Source: 2-01-FULL-39-28 sp964436165 (GTDB taxonomy: Bacteria; Patescibacteriota; Minisyncoccia; 2-02-FULL-40-12; GWA2-44-9). From it: a stretch of DNA of 31,095 nt. The notes under the pieces are model-generated. The model was not told where the DNA came from. It saw nothing but the letters and a program-made list of their open reading frames with translations, and did no database searches. The translations under genes were made by a program, and so were the position numbers. The stretch is taken from assembly GCA_964436165.1 (NCBI GenBank), contig CAYTBY010000010.1:1-31095 (forward strand). The letters are read 5' to 3'. Shown piece by piece: positions 21,462 to 29,131 of this stretch. Each line of letters begins with the position of its first letter. The first letter of the stretch is position 1.

Positions 21462-21499
21462 GATTCTGCTCCTCTTTCTTGGAATTTCAGTGTATTTTA

Positions 21500-21528
21500 A
21501 TTATACCACACTTATGTGGTATTTACAA
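21500..21528 (-). promoter_or_regulatory. Promoter with embedded operator palindrome
   Basis: TTGTAA (21523-21528), 17 bp and TATAAT (21500-21505). The spacer is a near-perfect palindrome, ATACCACATAAGTGTGGTAT, which would let a dimeric repressor block polymerase directly. Confidence 0.65.
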
Positions 21529-21581
21529 GTTTTGCGGGGGTACATTCAACCTGCAAGTGCAACACTAAATACTGCTCGTTC

Positions 21582-21702
21582 AATAGAAAACAAAGTCAGA
21601 CTTTGTTTTCTATTCGATAGATATATCAGATTTTTTGGCGGCCAAGTCAGACTTGGCTCGCCTCCCAAACTCAGCTTCTTACGAAGCCGAGTTTGACTCG
21701 GC
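21582..21702. repeat. Cluster of four short hairpins with a common AGT-nnn-ACT core
   Basis: AATAGAAAACAAAGT-CAG-ACTTTGTTTTCTATT (21582-21614), GCCAAGT-CAG-ACTTGGC (21641-21657), AAACTC...GAGTTT (21667-21694) and GCCGAGT-TTG-ACTCGGC (21686-21702). Three share an AGT/ACT closing pair and a three-base loop, although their stems differ. Stretch 21529-21797 has no supported gene. Confidence 0.7.
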
Positions 21703-21797
21703 GGGCCACCTCGAGCTAGAACCGATATCCGGTCAAGCCCAGTAAGGCGTTTTTAAGCTATTTCCATTCTACCATAACGAAGGGTCTCGAGCAGGCT

Positions 21798-21848
21798 AAA
21801 AAGTGACAAAAGTGACACAGGATTGGGATACTGGCATGTCACTTTTTT
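21798..21848. terminator. Hairpin terminator at the end of the HNH gene
   Basis: AAAAAGTGACA pairs with TGTCACTTTTT. The A and T runs make it work in both directions. It includes the HNH-gene stop codon, so that gene ends inside the stem. Confidence 0.6.
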
Positions 21849-22486
21849 AGTGTCTCTTTATCGGTTTTATGTTCGAATTCTTTTATCTGTTCTTCCGTCA
21901 CCAGAAAGGTCTGAAAAGCGACCTGATCGTAATAAACCGTAAGCCAAAGAGAGATATCGCTATCTGGTATAAAATTACTCCCGTAAACAACAATATCCTT
22001 TTCGTCGAGGTTTAAATTGGGAAGGTGCTCTACAAATGCCGGAAGCTTTTCGGGCTTTGCTAAGAAATGTTTAAGACGGTAATTCTCGGGAATTAGCTTG
22101 CCTTTTTGAGCAAAAAATAACCCCTTTATATACTTGTCTAAGACCCTATGATGATGTTGCCAATCTTCTTCAGAAATATGAATTTTAGTACGTTCGCCTA
22201 AATAATTTCCGCTTGGGTCAAATAAATTAACAAGTTCCATTTTGGCAAGAAGTTGATGGCCCTTACCTGGCGCCTTTTCTATCGATCTTTTAATCTTAGA
22301 AAATAATATCTGATTAGCTTCCTCGGAGTATTCCGAAGCGAGATTAACCACAAGGTTCCGAAAATGTTCTTCATCGGCAGAAAAACCATTATTGCACGTT
22401 GAACAGGCGGGTACGGTTAAAACATTCTTGATCCGGACATGGCCGTCAGGAAAAAGGCCACGAGAAAATACGTGATCTGAAGTCAC
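21839..22486 (-). CDS. HNH endonuclease-like protein, N-terminally truncated (215 aa)
   Basis: The N-terminal part reads TSDHVFSRGLFPDGHVRIKNVLTVPACSTCNNGFSADEEHF, which is the DHV...CxxCN...DEExF pattern of a common HNH nuclease group. Those proteins normally begin with CxxC followed by a TxxHV phrase. Here the frame upstream of the GTG at 22486 reads SGPTDDK and then a stop (TGA), so the first zinc-ligand pair is missing. The remaining 150 residues are a conserved-looking tail with no named domain. Without the CxxC it is probably inactive. It lies head to head with a recombinase fragment; the two truncations meet at about 22490-22510. Confidence 0.6.
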   Translation of the reverse strand: MTSDHVFSRGLFPDGHVRIKNVLTVPACSTCNNGFSADEEHFRNLVVNLASEYSEEANQILFSKIKRSIEKAPGKGHQLLAKMELVNLFDPSGNYLGERTKIHISEEDWQHHHRVLDKYIKGLFFAQKGKLIPENYRLKHFLAKPEKLPAFVEHLPNLNLDEKDIVVYGSNFIPDSDISLWLTVYYDQVAFQTFLVTEEQIKEFEHKTDKETLKK

Positions 22487-22509
22487 CTTGTCGTCCGTCG
22501 GTCCAGAAG

Positions 22510-22710
22510 GTGAAAGCAGAAGTTGAACGATTCAAAAGATTTCAACGAGTGGCCTTGGGTAATAAAGAAAAAATCCAAGTCAGAGATATTGATATACGAA
22601 ATTATGCAAAGTTCGTTTTGAGAGATGGGACTAATATCGAGAAACGTGAACTGCTTGGTAACATTAAAAACAAGATAAAATTGAACAACAAGAGAATTGT
22701 CCTAGGATAA
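22510..22710 (+). pseudogene. C-terminal fragment of a serine recombinase (about 66 codons)
   Basis: The frame (VERFKRFQRVALGNKEKIQV...NYAKFVLRDGTNIEKRELLGN...KLNNKRIVLG) matches the C-terminal end of large serine site-specific recombinases from memory, where an FxLxDGTxxEKRELL phrase and a basic KNKKI ending are typical. The resolvase catalytic domain and zinc ribbon are missing, and the fragment has no ribosome site. It is a remnant of a mobile element next to the DGR. Its 3' end is followed at once by the conserved flank of target gene 1. Confidence 0.5.
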
Positions 22711-22711
22711 A

Positions 22712-22800
22712 ATTTTTTTCGAAGGCCCAAGGAGACCAATAAGAATCAAGGGATCCAAGCGCCCAAGTCCCTACGCCTGCCCGCCTCTGGCGGGAAACTA
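22712..22800 (-). repeat. Conserved 3' flank of DGR target 1
   Basis: Shared with 25634-25704 and 28241-28306: reading on the minus strand, GTAGG..CTTGG then TTGATTCTTATTGG, CTCCTTGGG and TTCGAAAAA. Copy 1 carries an extra 19 bp (22776-22794). The identity among copies exceeds that of much of the coding region, although this flank is outside the reading frames. Confidence 0.8.
22776..22794. repeat. 19-bp palindrome inserted 6 bp after VR1
   Basis: Copies 2 and 3 read CTACG directly into AAACTA. Copy 1 has CCTGCCCGCCTCTGGCGGG between them. The insert contains the hairpin CCCGCC-TCT-GGCGGG and belongs to the GC-rich interspersed repeats. Confidence 0.8.
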
Positions 22801-23625
22801 CCGGGAGGGGCAGACACCGAGATACGACATCGCATTGCCGCGGGAAACGTCGTAGACGCCGAGACCGTCCGAGTCGAAGACACCAACGACGACGAAGCGG
22901 CCGTCGGAAGACTGCACGCCGGACCAATCCCACTTATCTTCTAGGAGAGTCTCTTTATTTTCTCCGTAATAGAGAAACGTATCATAGACAATTTCTACAG
23001 GTGTTCTGCGCTTAACTAGTGCTGGGTCAATGTTGTTTTGTTTAGCCCAGTTTTTTAGCACTTCTTCTTGTTGGTCCCAATACTTACTCAATGAGTCTGG
23101 CAAGACCGATTTCATAACAAGACCCCAGCCAAGCTTAGGAGTCCCTTCGAGAGCAAATTTTTCTTTATCAAACCACCCATCGCCTTTGCTTCGGTAAAAC
23201 ATTTTCTTTTTCTTTTTCTTGGGATCACCCAAAGTATCACCGCCTGAAAACTTTTCTCGTATTTGATCAATGGTTAGGGGCTTAGCTTCCTTACCTTCAC
23301 CAATTCTCGGCACCCTAAGTACTAGCATCATTCCCAATTGTTTGGCTTGCTCTAATTCCTCTCTGGTAAATGGTATATGCTCAATCTCTTGTAATTCATC
23401 GGGGGTAAGTTCTACACCGTAGGTAGTTTTAATGGCTTCGGGGCCGAGGAAATCTTTACCAAATATTTCTTTGGCTTCGCTGAATTCAATATTGACTTCT
23501 TTGATCTCGGGTACCAGTCCTTCTTTTTTAGCTATATCCAAAGCCTGCTCAACTTTTTTCTGAGTAGAGTTTTTGAATTTATCCGGCTCGTATTCCTCGT
23601 ATATTTTGTAGGCTTCAAATGGCAT
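22798..23625 (-). CDS. DGR target protein 1 (275 aa) with C-terminal variable region
   Basis: The first 230 residues (MPFEAYKIYEEYEPDKFKNS..., REELEQAKQLGMMLVLRVPRIG, KLGWGLVMKSVLPDSLSKYW, VKRRTPVEIVYDTFLYYGEN) are shared with targets 2 and 3. The end (residues 237-275) lies in VR1 and reads VQSSDGRFVVVGVFDSDGLG...SYLGVCPSR. In other DGRs such tails fold as C-type-lectin-like ligand-binding modules; this is inference here, as motif evidence is limited to the W-DW(S/T)GVQSSDG...LGVCPSR layout. No signal peptide or membrane segment is present, so it is probably cytoplasmic. It starts two bases after the stop of the VWA gene, so translation is likely coupled. A Lys run (KKKKKK) marks a variable loop near residue 140. 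Confidence 0.9.
   Translation of the reverse strand: MPFEAYKIYEEYEPDKFKNSTQKKVEQALDIAKKEGLVPEIKEVNIEFSEAKEIFGKDFLGPEAIKTTYGVELTPDELQEIEHIPFTREELEQAKQLGMMLVLRVPRIGEGKEAKPLTIDQIREKFSGGDTLGDPKKKKKKMFYRSKGDGWFDKEKFALEGTPKLGWGLVMKSVLPDSLSKYWDQQEEVLKNWAKQNNIDPALVKRRTPVEIVYDTFLYYGENKETLLEDKWDWSGVQSSDGRFVVVGVFDSDGLGVYDVSRGNAMSYLGVCPSR
22801..22917 (-). repeat. Variable repeat VR1
   Basis: 117 bp aligned without gaps to the TR at 29490-29606. Of the 24 TR adenines 14 are substituted. Four non-adenine differences exist: the three shared ones at 22895, 22882, 22855 and a private one at 22828. The last 21 bp (CTCGGTG...CCCGG) are identical to the TR and contain no adenine. Confidence 0.93.
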
Positions 23626-23626
23626 A

Positions 23627-25615
23627 TTATAGGTCTTGGGTATATTTTAGAATAACTTTTTGGACTGCCTGTGGCAACGCTTTGATATCTGTTATTACTT
23701 CGGCATCCGATTTATACGTTTCTTTAACGGCTTGACCTGATTCAGTCATGCCCAATCCCAAACAAATAACCCCCTTATTTCTTAGCTGGAGCAAAACAGC
23801 TTGGACTTTTCCTGAATCTTGGCTCTCACCATCAGAAAGTACAACTATAACTTTTCTTCTTAATTTCTCTCTTAACTCCTTCTCTTGTTCCGGGGTTATT
23901 GAATTAAGAACTTCTTCAAGAGAAAGATAATCTGGCGTACCGCCACCGGCTTTATGCATTTTCTTCCAAATTCCAATCCTATCTTTTTCGGAAAGGGTTG
24001 GCGATAATGATTTTAATTCTACGTCTCCAAAGTCGCCAAAAGCCCTAGTTTCGGTTCTGACTTGTAATCCCAACGAAACACCACTCTCAAATTCAGCTTC
24101 CTCTATTTCTTTTTGAAAGTCAGCCAGAGATTCTAAGAATAACAGCTTACTCTTACGGTCCATCTCAAGTTTGCCACCCTCATTCATCGAGCCGGATAAA
24201 TCATTAACCAAAGACATATCAAGCATGCCATAGCCCTCCTGCTCTCGTTTATGCCTCTCGATCTCTCTGAATGCCCTTGGTTGTCCTCCCGCTCGCGATT
24301 CGATAGAAGAGTCAACTAATGTATCCTCGGCTAGTTCTTCACCCTCTGTTTTTAGTTGAGGTGAAAATTGCCATCGTTCTTTCAATCGTCTGGCTATTAT
24401 CTTTTTAAAAACTTCCCGTAGTTCGGCTACCAGGGGAGCGATCTCTTCATACTCTTTGCGATAACCTAGAACATCTTCGGCACTGACTCCATGTTCACGA
24501 GCCCATTCCTCAAGAATATTCTGTTCTAATGTAGGTTGCCCACCCTTTTTGGCAACTATTTCTTCCATCAACTTCTTGATTTCTTTCTCTTCCGCATGTG
24601 TTATGGGTTCTGGGTGACCGTCGTGATAGGCCTTATATTCTTTCTTGAACTTCTTCTCGGCCGCTTCTCTGGCGGCTCGATCACTGGATTTTTTATCTCC
24701 ACCTTTTCCAGGTTGTTCTTCTTTGTCTTTTCCTTCTTGTGGTGTTTCCTTTTTTCTTTGCCACCACTTCTTTTTTTCCTGACCCGAACCTTGGCCCTGT
24801 TGTGGCTTATCGGAAACTTGAGTATCTGTGGGTGATCCTTCACCTTGATCCTGGCTCTTGCCGCTTTTCTTTTCTTCTTCTAAATCTTTTTCATAGAGTT
24901 CTCGATAAATAGGTTCAACGATCGTTCGCATTATGCGAAAGCGATCTTTAGGATCAATGGTTGGAGTAGTGACCAAATCAAGAATATCTATTTTATCTGA
25001 GCCAAAACTTCTCAACTTATCCAAAGCGGCCTGGGCTTCTGGTCCAAGCTGAACTGCCTCGCCGGGTACCATCATCTGACGAATAAATCCATAAGTGAAT
25101 TGAACATGGGAAGATTTATCGGTGTAGTCAGTCGGTGGAAACATCTTTTCTCGGTAAAGCGCTTCTCGAGTTTCTTCCAGAAACGGTAACTCGGCGACAA
25201 TACGTCTATTACCCAGCACATCTTCAAAAATGTTGTATAAGAGATGGAGATGACCTTTGGCGCTGTAACGCTTAGCTTCTTTTAAAACAAGCTCCGGATC
25301 TCGCATTAGCTCGCCATAGTGAGCCATGAGTTCATGAGTAGTGGCAAAGAGAGTTTCTTGCAGACTATATCCGCGTTCTATGAAAAATTTGGGGTCATAA
25401 ATAAGTTTTCGGTTTTGAAAATCAAATGCCCAGCCACCATTACCTCGCTCTAAGGTAATATCTCCTCGCAATCCATAAGCTCCTAATATTTCTGTTTCTT
25501 TATTTAAAAATTCCTCAACTGCTTGGGCGTCAATTTCACTTTCCTGTTTTGGAACCTCTAGCTTAGGTTCATCTTGAGGGGTTTCTATTCTATTTATGGG
25601 AAATGATTCTGGCAT
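23627..25615 (-). CDS. VWA-domain protein with peptidase-like N-terminus (662 aa)
   Basis: The C-terminal 190 residues are a von Willebrand A domain with an intact MIDAS: VNDLSGSMNEGG (DxSxS), KAGGGTPDYLS (T) and VVLSDGESQD (D). The N-terminal 160 residues carry TTHELMAHYGEL and LLYNIFEDVLGNRRI, resembling the metallopeptidase-like region of CobT/DUF2201-type VWA proteins. Note that the motif is HExxxH, not HExxH, so catalysis is uncertain. The middle (about 250-330) is very charged and Gln/Lys/Gly rich (disordered). Such VWA proteins usually act with a MoxR-type AAA+ ATPase, which is present two genes upstream. Target 2 lies between them and target 1 follows directly. Confidence 0.85.
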   Translation of the reverse strand: MPESFPINRIETPQDEPKLEVPKQESEIDAQAVEEFLNKETEILGAYGLRGDITLERGNGGWAFDFQNRKLIYDPKFFIERGYSLQETLFATTHELMAHYGELMRDPELVLKEAKRYSAKGHLHLLYNIFEDVLGNRRIVAELPFLEETREALYREKMFPPTDYTDKSSHVQFTYGFIRQMMVPGEAVQLGPEAQAALDKLRSFGSDKIDILDLVTTPTIDPKDRFRIMRTIVEPIYRELYEKDLEEEKKSGKSQDQGEGSPTDTQVSDKPQQGQGSGQEKKKWWQRKKETPQEGKDKEEQPGKGGDKKSSDRAAREAAEKKFKKEYKAYHDGHPEPITHAEEKEIKKLMEEIVAKKGGQPTLEQNILEEWAREHGVSAEDVLGYRKEYEEIAPLVAELREVFKKIIARRLKERWQFSPQLKTEGEELAEDTLVDSSIESRAGGQPRAFREIERHKREQEGYGMLDMSLVNDLSGSMNEGGKLEMDRKSKLLFLESLADFQKEIEEAEFESGVSLGLQVRTETRAFGDFGDVELKSLSPTLSEKDRIGIWKKMHKAGGGTPDYLSLEEVLNSITPEQEKELREKLRRKVIVVLSDGESQDSGKVQAVLLQLRNKGVICLGLGMTESGQAVKETYKSDAEVITDIKALPQAVQKVILKYTQDL

Positions 25616-25633
25616 TTAGATGTGGTTATATAA

Positions 25634-25704
25634 TTTTTTTTCGAATACCCAAGGAGACCAATAAGAATCAAGGGATCCAAGCACCCAAGGCCCCTACGAA
25701 ACTA
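25634..25704 (-). repeat. Conserved 3' flank of DGR target 2
   Basis: About 70 bp following VR2, nearly identical to the flanks of targets 1 and 3, and without the 19-bp insertion seen in copy 1. It contains CTACGAAACTAC (25694-25705), which recurs upstream of the TR. Confidence 0.8.
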
Positions 25705-26520
25705 CCGGGAGGGGCAGACACCGAGAAGCGAATGCGCATCGCCGCGGGAAACGCCGGCGACGCCGAGACCGCCCGAGCCGAAGCCACCAACGTCGACGAA
25801 GACGCCGTCGGAAGACTGCACGCCTGTCCAATCCCAAGTATCTGCTAATAAGGATTCTTTATTTGAGCCATAATAAAGAAGTGTATCGTAAGCTATCTCG
25901 ACGGGAGTCCTACGCTTAATTGAAGTTGGGTCAATGCCATTTTCTTCTGCCCACTTTTTAAGTACTTCTTGTTGCTGGTCCCAGTTTTTACTTCTTGATT
26001 CTTCTAATATCTTCTTAGTTACAAGACCCCAACCAAGAGATGGTGTTTCTTTGGTGGCGAATTCCTCTTTATTATACCAATCCTGATCATAGAAGATTTG
26101 AGATTTTTTCTTTTTAGGATCACCGAGCTTATCTTCTCCCTTGAATACACCTCGCATTTGCTTAATCGTAAGAGGCTTGGCGGCCTTGTCCTTACCAACT
26201 CTTGGTACTCTTAAAACTAGCATCATTCCAAGCTCTTTGGCTTTTTCTAATTCTTCACGAGTAAAGGGGATGTTTTCTATCTGATTTAGTTCTTCTTGGG
26301 AAAATTCAACGCCAAAAGTTGTCCCAACAGATTCGGGACCTAGAAAATCTGCCTCAAATATTTCTTGGGCTTCTTCAAATTCAACATGGGCTTCCTTTGT
26401 CTCCGGAACTAGACCCTCTTTTTTGGCGGTATCTAGAGCTTGCTCAACCTTCTTTTGAGTAGTGGTCTTAAACTTATCCGGTTCATATTCCTCGTAAATT
26501 TTATAGGCTTCAAATGGCAT
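25702..26520 (-). CDS. DGR target protein 2 (272 aa) with C-terminal variable region
   Basis: Paralogue of targets 1 and 3, the most diverged of the three in the constant part (for example KKILEESRSKNWDQQQEVLKK, DPTSIKRRTPVEIAYDTLLY). The last 39 residues lie in VR2 and read VQSSDGVFVDVGGFGSGGLG..., strikingly Gly-rich because many Asn codons of the template became GGC. It begins directly after the AAA+ gene stop (26521), with AAGGA inside the end of that gene, so the pair is translationally coupled. This is parallel to the VWA-target 1 pair. Cytoplasmic by lack of signal or membrane segments. Probable ligand-binding adaptor of the AAA+/VWA machine (inference). Confidence 0.9.
   Translation of the reverse strand: MPFEAYKIYEEYEPDKFKTTTQKKVEQALDTAKKEGLVPETKEAHVEFEEAQEIFEADFLGPESVGTTFGVEFSQEELNQIENIPFTREELEKAKELGMMLVLRVPRVGKDKAAKPLTIKQMRGVFKGEDKLGDPKKKKSQIFYDQDWYNKEEFATKETPSLGWGLVTKKILEESRSKNWDQQQEVLKKWAEENGIDPTSIKRRTPVEIAYDTLLYYGSNKESLLADTWDWTGVQSSDGVFVDVGGFGSGGLGVAGVSRGDAHSLLGVCPSR
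25705..25821 (-). repeat. Variable repeat VR2
   Basis: Gap-free 117-bp match to the TR. 19 of 24 adenines are substituted, the most of the three, many to G. The only non-adenine differences are the three shared by all VRs. The 3' 21 bp are identical to the TR. Confidence 0.94.
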
Positions 26521-28194
26521 TTATTCTTTTCCTTGCCATTGGCGAACTGTTTTAGCCGAAAGGCCTTGGATATTAAAATCTTCAGGTTTAGTATCTTGGA
26601 AAAACTTATTGGCCATAAATACCTTGACCATATTCTCTCTGTCTTTGGCTGCCCGTCCGCTTATTTCAGCTTTGCGGAAAAATTCCTTGAGAACAATTTC
26701 ATCTAGAGATTCTTGAAAACTAGAAGCTTTCCAAGCCTTCATAATCTCGATTTGATCTTTAAGGGTAATAACCAACTCTCTAAAAGCCATGCGGTCGCTT
26801 TTAGCCAATGATTCTTCAGCACCTTCCCGAACACTTAGGGTAAAATCTTCCTGAATCTTACGGCAGGCCTGAACGAATCTTTTGAGTTGTTCCATTTTCT
26901 GTGGAGCTTCTTGTTCACTCCAAGAAATATTGCCATTTCTATCGGCTATTACTGAAGCTAGAATTTTTAATGTTTCAGGAGCGATGTAGTTGCCCTCTTT
27001 GTCTTTTTCACCTAAGTCCAAATAATGGATTTCCCTTGCTCCAGCTCCACCGATAAATCTTCTAAGAGTTGCGACATCCAGTTCGTAACGCTGTTTGTAA
27101 CGTTCTGATTTAAGGTTGGCTGTAGCCATAATCGGAGCAGTTATTTTTATTCCTTCTCCGGTAACAGGATGGGTCCAAACATCGCCAACCCTTTTCTGCA
27201 AAAGATCGTGTAAAAGACCAGAGAATTCATGAGGCATAAGATTTACCTCATCAAGCACTACGGGTCGTCCATCTTGTTGGGCTTTAATAAATTCGGAATA
27301 GTTAAAGACGGTTTCACCTTTTTCAAGACCTCGAGTACCCATAATTTGAGATTCTTTTATTTGTTCACTGACAGAAATAATCACCGGCTCTTTGCCCAGA
27401 TATCGTTCAGAAATATATTTTGCTAATTGAGATTTTCCTGACCCAGTCTCACCCTGAAACAGGATAGGAGCGCCCTGCATAAGGTCGGGTAAAACTTCTC
27501 TGATTAATTCGGTCCGGGATTCTGTTTCGGCAAAACTATATCGTTCAAGATCTTGTTGCATTTTTCTCACTTCTCTACGCCGTAGCATACCAACAGAAGC
27601 TGGATCTAATTCAAATTCATGCAACTGTTTTTGAAGATCATTTTTGCGTTCTGTGAGTTCAGTTAATTTCTTTTTTTCAATAGGACCAGGGGCACGGCCA
27701 ACTTTTTCATATAACAAGCGGAGTTTTTGCTCGCTCTTGGTGACAGCATCTAATTCGCCTTCGATATGCTCATATGCCACAACATTGGCTAGAGTTCCTC
27801 TTAGCTTATCGAATCTTTTCTTATATTCTTCTAGGACCTTCGGATTACTACCCAATTCTTGAATCCTTTTGTCATAGTCAGCTAAAACTCCCTCAGAAAA
27901 TTCTGCCAATTCTGGATCAATATTTAACGCATCAAGTTGGGCCACTACGGCATCTTCTCCTTTTTCTTTGAGCTCTTCCCGCTCAGATTTAGTTAAACCA
28001 CCATAGGACTCGCGAACATGTTTGGAAGCTTCGGCACGAGAAGCAGAAAGCTCCATTAGCTCATTAACGTTAGTCTCAACCTGTTCCGGAGAAAGTTTTA
28101 CTTTCTCTTTTGACTCATCTGGCCCCTGTTCCTCTATGACCCTTTCCGGGGTAGTTGGAACATCGGGAATATGTGGGATTTGTTCTTTAGACAT
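26521..28194 (-). CDS. MoxR-like AAA+ ATPase (557 aa)
   Basis: The N-terminal 240 residues are helical and charged with coiled-coil character (EEYKKRFDKLRGTLANVVAY, LTELTERKNDLQKQLHEF). The AAA+ core follows: Walker A GETGSGKS (248-255), Walker B PVVLDEVN (311-318), a sensor-1 region APIMATANLKSERY, and an arginine-finger-like DVATLRRFIGG. The C-terminal part is helical and carries EGAEESLAKSDRMAFRELV-like lid elements. This is the MoxR/dynein-midasin side of AAA+, whose members remodel or load cofactors with VWA partners. The VWA protein lies two genes downstream. The order target 3, AAA+, target 2, VWA, target 1 suggests one operon. No ribosome site precedes its ATG. Confidence 0.88.
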   Translation of the reverse strand: MSKEQIPHIPDVPTTPERVIEEQGPDESKEKVKLSPEQVETNVNELMELSASRAEASKHVRESYGGLTKSEREELKEKGEDAVVAQLDALNIDPELAEFSEGVLADYDKRIQELGSNPKVLEEYKKRFDKLRGTLANVVAYEHIEGELDAVTKSEQKLRLLYEKVGRAPGPIEKKKLTELTERKNDLQKQLHEFELDPASVGMLRRREVRKMQQDLERYSFAETESRTELIREVLPDLMQGAPILFQGETGSGKSQLAKYISERYLGKEPVIISVSEQIKESQIMGTRGLEKGETVFNYSEFIKAQQDGRPVVLDEVNLMPHEFSGLLHDLLQKRVGDVWTHPVTGEGIKITAPIMATANLKSERYKQRYELDVATLRRFIGGAGAREIHYLDLGEKDKEGNYIAPETLKILASVIADRNGNISWSEQEAPQKMEQLKRFVQACRKIQEDFTLSVREGAEESLAKSDRMAFRELVITLKDQIEIMKAWKASSFQESLDEIVLKEFFRKAEISGRAAKDRENMVKVFMANKFFQDTKPEDFNIQGLSAKTVRQWQGKE

Positions 28195-28240
28195 ATATGG
28201 ATATTACAATTTAAAATGGTGTTTTACCAGCCCTTAAAAA

Positions 28241-28306
28241 TTTTTCGAAAGCCCAAGGAACCAATAAGAATCAAGGAATCCAAGTGCCCAAGGCTCTACG
28301 AAACTA
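28241..28306 (-). repeat. Conserved 3' flank of DGR target 3
   Basis: Third copy of the flank, with a few differences (CTTGGATTCC, GGTTCCTTGGG). It includes CTACGAAACTAC (28296-28307). It lies in the gap between target 3 and the AAA+ gene. Confidence 0.8.
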
Positions 28307-29131
28307 CCGGGAGGGGCAGACACCGAGATCCGAAAACGCAAAGCCGCGGGAATCGTCGTTGACGTGGAGACCGCCCGAGTCGAAGCCACCAACGCGGACG
28401 AAGTGGCCGACGGAAGACCGCACGCCTGTCCAATCATACCTATTCTCCAACAATGACTCTTTATTCTCACCGTAATATATCAAGGTATCATAGGCAATTT
28501 CTATGGGTGTTCTCCTTTTAACTAGTGCCGGATCAATATTGTTGTCTTTAGCCCATTTCTTAAGAACTTCTTCTTGCTGATCCCAGTTTTTGCTTAGTGA
28601 ATCCGGTAGTACCGATTTCATTACTAGGCCCCATCCGAGTTTAGGAGTGTCTTGGGTCGCAAATTTTTCACCATCATACCAACTTTCTCCTTTTTTACCG
28701 TAAAATACTTTCTGCTTCTTTTCCTTGGGATCACCCAAGGAATCACCTTTCGCAAATAGTTCTCGAGCAGAGTCGATAGTTAGTGGCCGTTCTGTCTTGC
28801 CTTCGCCAAGTCTAGGCACTCTTAGAACCAACATCATACCAAGTTGCTTGGCCTGCTCCAAATCCTCTCGGGTAAATGGTATGTTTTCAATTTCTTGTAA
28901 TTCTTCGGGTGTTAGCTCAACGCCAAAAGTAGTTTGAATTGCTTCCAGACCCAAGAAATCCTTGCCAAATATTTCTCGGGCTTCATCGAATTCAATATTG
29001 GCCTCTTTGCCTTCTGGTACCAGCCCCTCTTTTTTAGCCGTATCTAAAGCTTGCTCAACCTTTTTTTGAGTAGTGGTCTTAAACTTATCTGGCTCGTACT
29101 CTTCGTATATTTTGTAGGCTTCAAATGGCAT
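28304..29131 (-). CDS. DGR target protein 3 (275 aa) with C-terminal variable region
   Basis: Closest to target 1 in the constant part (KLGWGLVMKSVLPDSLSKNW and KDNNIDPALVKRRTPIEIAY shared almost entirely). Residues 237-275 lie in VR3 and read VRSSVGHFVRVGGFDSGGLH...SDLGVCPSR. Changes reach the first template codons (Gln to Arg, Asp to Val), so mutagenesis covers the whole repeat. It is the first gene of the array and nearest to the TR (about 1.07 kb from VR3), transcribed away from it. No Shine-Dalgarno precedes the ATG; the upstream 100 bp is very AT-rich. Confidence 0.9.
   Translation of the reverse strand: MPFEAYKIYEEYEPDKFKTTTQKKVEQALDTAKKEGLVPEGKEANIEFDEAREIFGKDFLGLEAIQTTFGVELTPEELQEIENIPFTREDLEQAKQLGMMLVLRVPRLGEGKTERPLTIDSARELFAKGDSLGDPKEKKQKVFYGKKGESWYDGEKFATQDTPKLGWGLVMKSVLPDSLSKNWDQQEEVLKKWAKDNNIDPALVKRRTPIEIAYDTLIYYGENKESLLENRYDWTGVRSSVGHFVRVGGFDSGGLHVNDDSRGFAFSDLGVCPSR
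28307..28423 (-). repeat. Variable repeat VR3
   Basis: Gap-free 117-bp match to the TR. 16 of 24 adenines are substituted, plus the three shared non-adenine differences. Asn codons became His, Arg, Gly, Asp, Phe and others. Confidence 0.94.

Noticed and set aside
21540..21575. Possible IS30-type terminal end (CTGCAAGTGCAACACTAAAT)
   Set aside because: The string recalls ends of IS30-family elements, but no second end, target duplication or transposase is visible, so I did not annotate it.
22664..22933. Minus-strand frame across VR1 and its flank, and the similar frames at 28234-28470 and 25603-25848
   Set aside because: They are other-frame shadows of the GC-rich VR; the similar peptides only reflect the shared flank DNA.
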